The translations under genes and the position numbers were made by a program. From contig CANTFK010000633.1 of assembly GCA_947646735.1 (NCBI GenBank), positions 434,001 to 498,000 on the forward strand: DNA of 64,000 bases, read 5' to 3'. Within the stretch, counting starts at the first letter, position 1; every line of letters starts with the position of its first letter. The notes beneath the pieces were generated by a model. It searched no databases. It worked only from the letters and a program-made list of their open reading frames with translations, and had not been told where the DNA came from. Shown piece after piece: positions 61,813 to 64,000 of this stretch. This DNA is from Peronospora farinosa. Taxonomy: Eukaryota > Oomycota > Peronosporomycetes > Peronosporales > Peronosporaceae.

Positions 61813-62325
61813 TAATTACGAAGCACAGAGTGCAAAAGTATGATGGGGCACCCTCCGACTATACTGATATCAGTATAGTAAATTTTTAATAATGATAGTG
61901 AAGGAAGGTGCCTGATAACCTTTCTTACACAAGAGTCAGAGGAAGCTTATCAACTAAACAAGTGCTAAGTTGAGAAGAAAACGAGAACTGTTTTAATATA
62001 GTTAGACTATTTTAAAAATAAAATTATTAATAACGTTGTCTTAACTATTTAAAGTACAACAATGTATGCTACCTTCGTGCCCTCCATTCATTGCGCGTGT
62101 CCATCGGCCGTTGGTCAGCGCTCTGGTTGATATAATGGCCCATATTAACCAATTAGAGAGCATCTCCAACTACAAGGGAAAGCGAGGACAATACTATGTC
62201 AAAAGATAATATTGTCAAATATTATTAGCTATGATAATATTTTTATTGACACTTCACATAAGTGTCTAAATTATGTAACGGCTCACCTTGTTACAAAAAG
62301 TGTAAGCTATGCTTATAATCAAGGA
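61813..62325. other. AT-rich unassigned region with small palindrome
   Basis: No supported gene. A perfect 22-bp palindrome (ACTATACTGAT and its complement) lies at 61858-61879 inside a roughly 65-bp segment whose ends (GGCACCCTCC / GGAAGGTGCC) are inverted repeats, possibly a tiny MITE remnant. Confidence 0.4.
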
Positions 62326-62743
62326 GCCATCGCACGAAGTGCACAAGAGAACAAGTCAGAACGACTTGCGATTTTAAACTCAAAAGGAGAACTGATTATA
62401 TTTATGCATTAAGATTTTATGAATAGTCCTACCCTAAGTACCCTACACTAGATTAATTACTATAATAGTAATTATAGTATGCCATCGTTTGATTTTAGAT
62501 ATGGAATCATCCAATCATTAGTGTACGTTGTAGTATTGAGACCGATGCCAATAGTAAGAAGTATTACTGATACCGAAAGTATAAGGTATTACTAATACCA
62601 ATAGTATAAGGTATTACTGAAAGCTTATTGCATCACTCATATATAATACCCCTTTTCAAAAGGATCGGTATTCAGAATGCGTAATATGCAATATAGAGCT
62701 TCAAGCGTAATGTGCTTTCGGTATGACGTCGTGTAACCCCTTT
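62326..62743 (-). repeat. Inverted, diverged LTR fragment of the element A family
   Basis: 62326-62490 is the reverse complement of the part of the element A LTR holding GCACTTCGTGCG and TAGTGTAGTGTACTTAG. Past that, similarity fades through a stretch of AGTATAAGGTATTAC repeats to CGTCGTGTAACCCC near 62730, which matches the LTR start. The other LTR end is missing. No partner LTR is seen in the window. Confidence 0.6.
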
Positions 62744-63676
62744 ATAGTTTGGACAGCGGCTCAGGACGACACTTGACCAAGGACTTGAGCCTGCTCGAGA
62801 CGCAGTCGACTGCCAAAACGGATGTTTTACTGCAGCTTCTTATGGGGGACCTCTTAGGATCACCAAACAAGTAGATGTGATGATCCGAGCCAAGCACTTG
62901 GTACTGTGAAGACCATCCGACTTCTCGGTGTCAATTTGGAGCGTAAAACATCATTTCCTTTTGCATAATAGTAAAGAAGGGATGCGATCTTAGTTACCCT
63001 GAAGGAAGGCGTGTATGGTCTGTCACCCTGGTGGTGCACCCATTATGTATGTTTATCGTATTAACGATGTGTTGATAGTGAAGGTTACGATGGTATTTTG
63101 ATAGATGATTTTGTGGATTTGGATCATCAAAGGAGGTCGTCATGACGATCGTGATAGATGATGGATATGAACACAAAGCCCGGGTTGCCTCCTTATCCAT
63201 GGATATTGCACGATCCTTTGTTGTGCACGAGCAAATTGATGCGTTCAAGCGATAGAAATACAGTACTGTATATACAAAAGTATCACAAGCAACGCCAACT
63301 TAATGTGCGCGTTGCTTATCATTGTATGAAATCGAAAAGTTTATGGTGTTTCTCGCATTTGTGACAAGCTTGACGAAAATGCATCAGGTTTCGTGGTAGG
63401 GATGAGCTCTTTAAGCTCCGCGACTCTATATCACCGACTAACAGCACTCGCTGAATCCTGGCGATTAGCAATAATTTGAGTCATCTAGATGAGGAGATTG
63501 TTTCTTTTTCATTCAAGTTTAGCCATCTTCTGTCGTAGTAGCAAGTCAGCGAAGTAGTGTCTGTCCATTAAAAAGACAGGAGACGACGGCAATATAGGCG
63601 CGTGCAAGGGAAGGAGACACTGTGCCAAGAGTGTCATTCTTAATTCCGACTTCAGACAAACAGAAAGAATTGGAAC
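62744..63676. other. Unassigned region
   Basis: 930 bp without a supported gene. Short coding-like runs (e.g. TIRLLGVNLERKTSF near 62920) are broken by stops and could be old retrotransposon sequence. I see no RNA gene. Confidence 0.4.
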
Positions 63677-63992
63677 ATGTCCAATAGCTTTGCACAACAC
63701 GCAGCAGCACCTGTGGATCTCCGCGACCAAGAAGTCAAAGAAGAGATCAGATCCTGGGTAAGGTTTTCGTAAAATAACATATTATAGTACTCCCTTAACC
63801 GTTATTATTCTGTCCAAGCAGAAGCGGGAGACACGCTACTACCTGCTCAAGGACGTGAACTCGGCAATCGACTACGCGGCACATGAGCTGGAGCGCATCG
63901 ACTTTATTTGGGGCCGCATCCGCTTGGACCGCGATGCATCGTCGCCGGCTATCAAAGCTGACATTCGTGTGGAGGTTCGTCTGAAGATCTGA
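63677..63992 (+). CDS. Two-exon gene start, unknown (may continue past the window)
   Basis: Exon 1 63677-63757 (MSNSFAQHAAAPVDLRDQEV...RSW), a 64-bp intron (GTAAGG ... CAAGCAG), exon 2 from 63822 (KRETRYYLLKDVNSAIDYAA, HELERIDFIWGRIRLDRDAS). In frame it ends at TGA 63990-63992, giving 83 residues. However, GTTCGT after VEV could be another donor, in which case the gene runs off the window. High charge and helical content; family not recognised. Confidence 0.6.
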
Positions 63993-64000
63993 AAGTACTG

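Noticed and set aside
62212..62412. Plus-strand 66-codon ORF
   Set aside because: Its second half is the reverse complement of the element A LTR, so it is a chance frame through repeat sequence.

Overview
The window looks like nuclear DNA of an oomycete, most likely Peronosporales (Phytophthora or a downy mildew). Support: tightly packed genes with few, short GT-AG introns; an oomycete-type core promoter at 34240-34256; a seven-transmembrane/TKL-kinase fusion; and chromodomain Ty3/Gypsy elements. No genome comparison could be run, so the species is not named.

Gene-rich block, about 1-36.1 kb. In order: a double-chromodomain protein; a decayed minus-strand gene; VPS8 (CORVET tethering); glucosidase II beta subunit (ER glycoprotein quality control); a small membrane ORF; a BCP1/BCCIP protein; an unknown lysine-rich protein; a short MED15-type KIX protein (1 intron); NDUFAF6 (3 introns; complex I assembly); GRWD1 (ribosome biogenesis); two related cysteine-rich single-pass membrane proteins facing each other; a nucleotide-sugar transporter; a four-exon FAD monooxygenase; a galactokinase-like pseudogene; a multi-exon RNA12/YME2-like gene lacking its 5' part; a 7TM-TKL kinase; a PLP decarboxylase; a five-exon p24/GOLD protein with an inserted beta-sandwich domain; and a signal-peptide nucleotidyltransferase-like protein. 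Most are housekeeping secretory, mitochondrial or nucleolar genes with no evident operon-like logic.

Transposon island, about 36.2-62.8 kb. Three Ty3/Gypsy chromoviruses are nested. Element A (+, 37583-52471) is old and heavily mutated. Element B (-, 38181-45246) inserted into A just after A's primer-binding site (target duplication CTTGT). Element C (+, 52910-60748) inserted into a minus-strand Ty1/Copia gag remnant (target duplication ATACG); removing C and one duplication copy rejoins the gag frame. All three elements share a TGGTAGCAC primer-binding site, extended LTR-terminal inverted repeats, a tandem-repeat linker between protease and reverse transcriptase, and a coding-like antisense ORF between pol and the 3' LTR. 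The antisense ORF is intact in C, a shortened homologue in B, and decayed and unrelated-looking in A. This recurrent antisense accessory gene is the best candidate here for something undescribed.

Right edge, about 61.2-64 kb: a truncated host exon, an inverted LTR fragment of the A family, unassigned sequence, and the start of a new two-exon gene at 63677.
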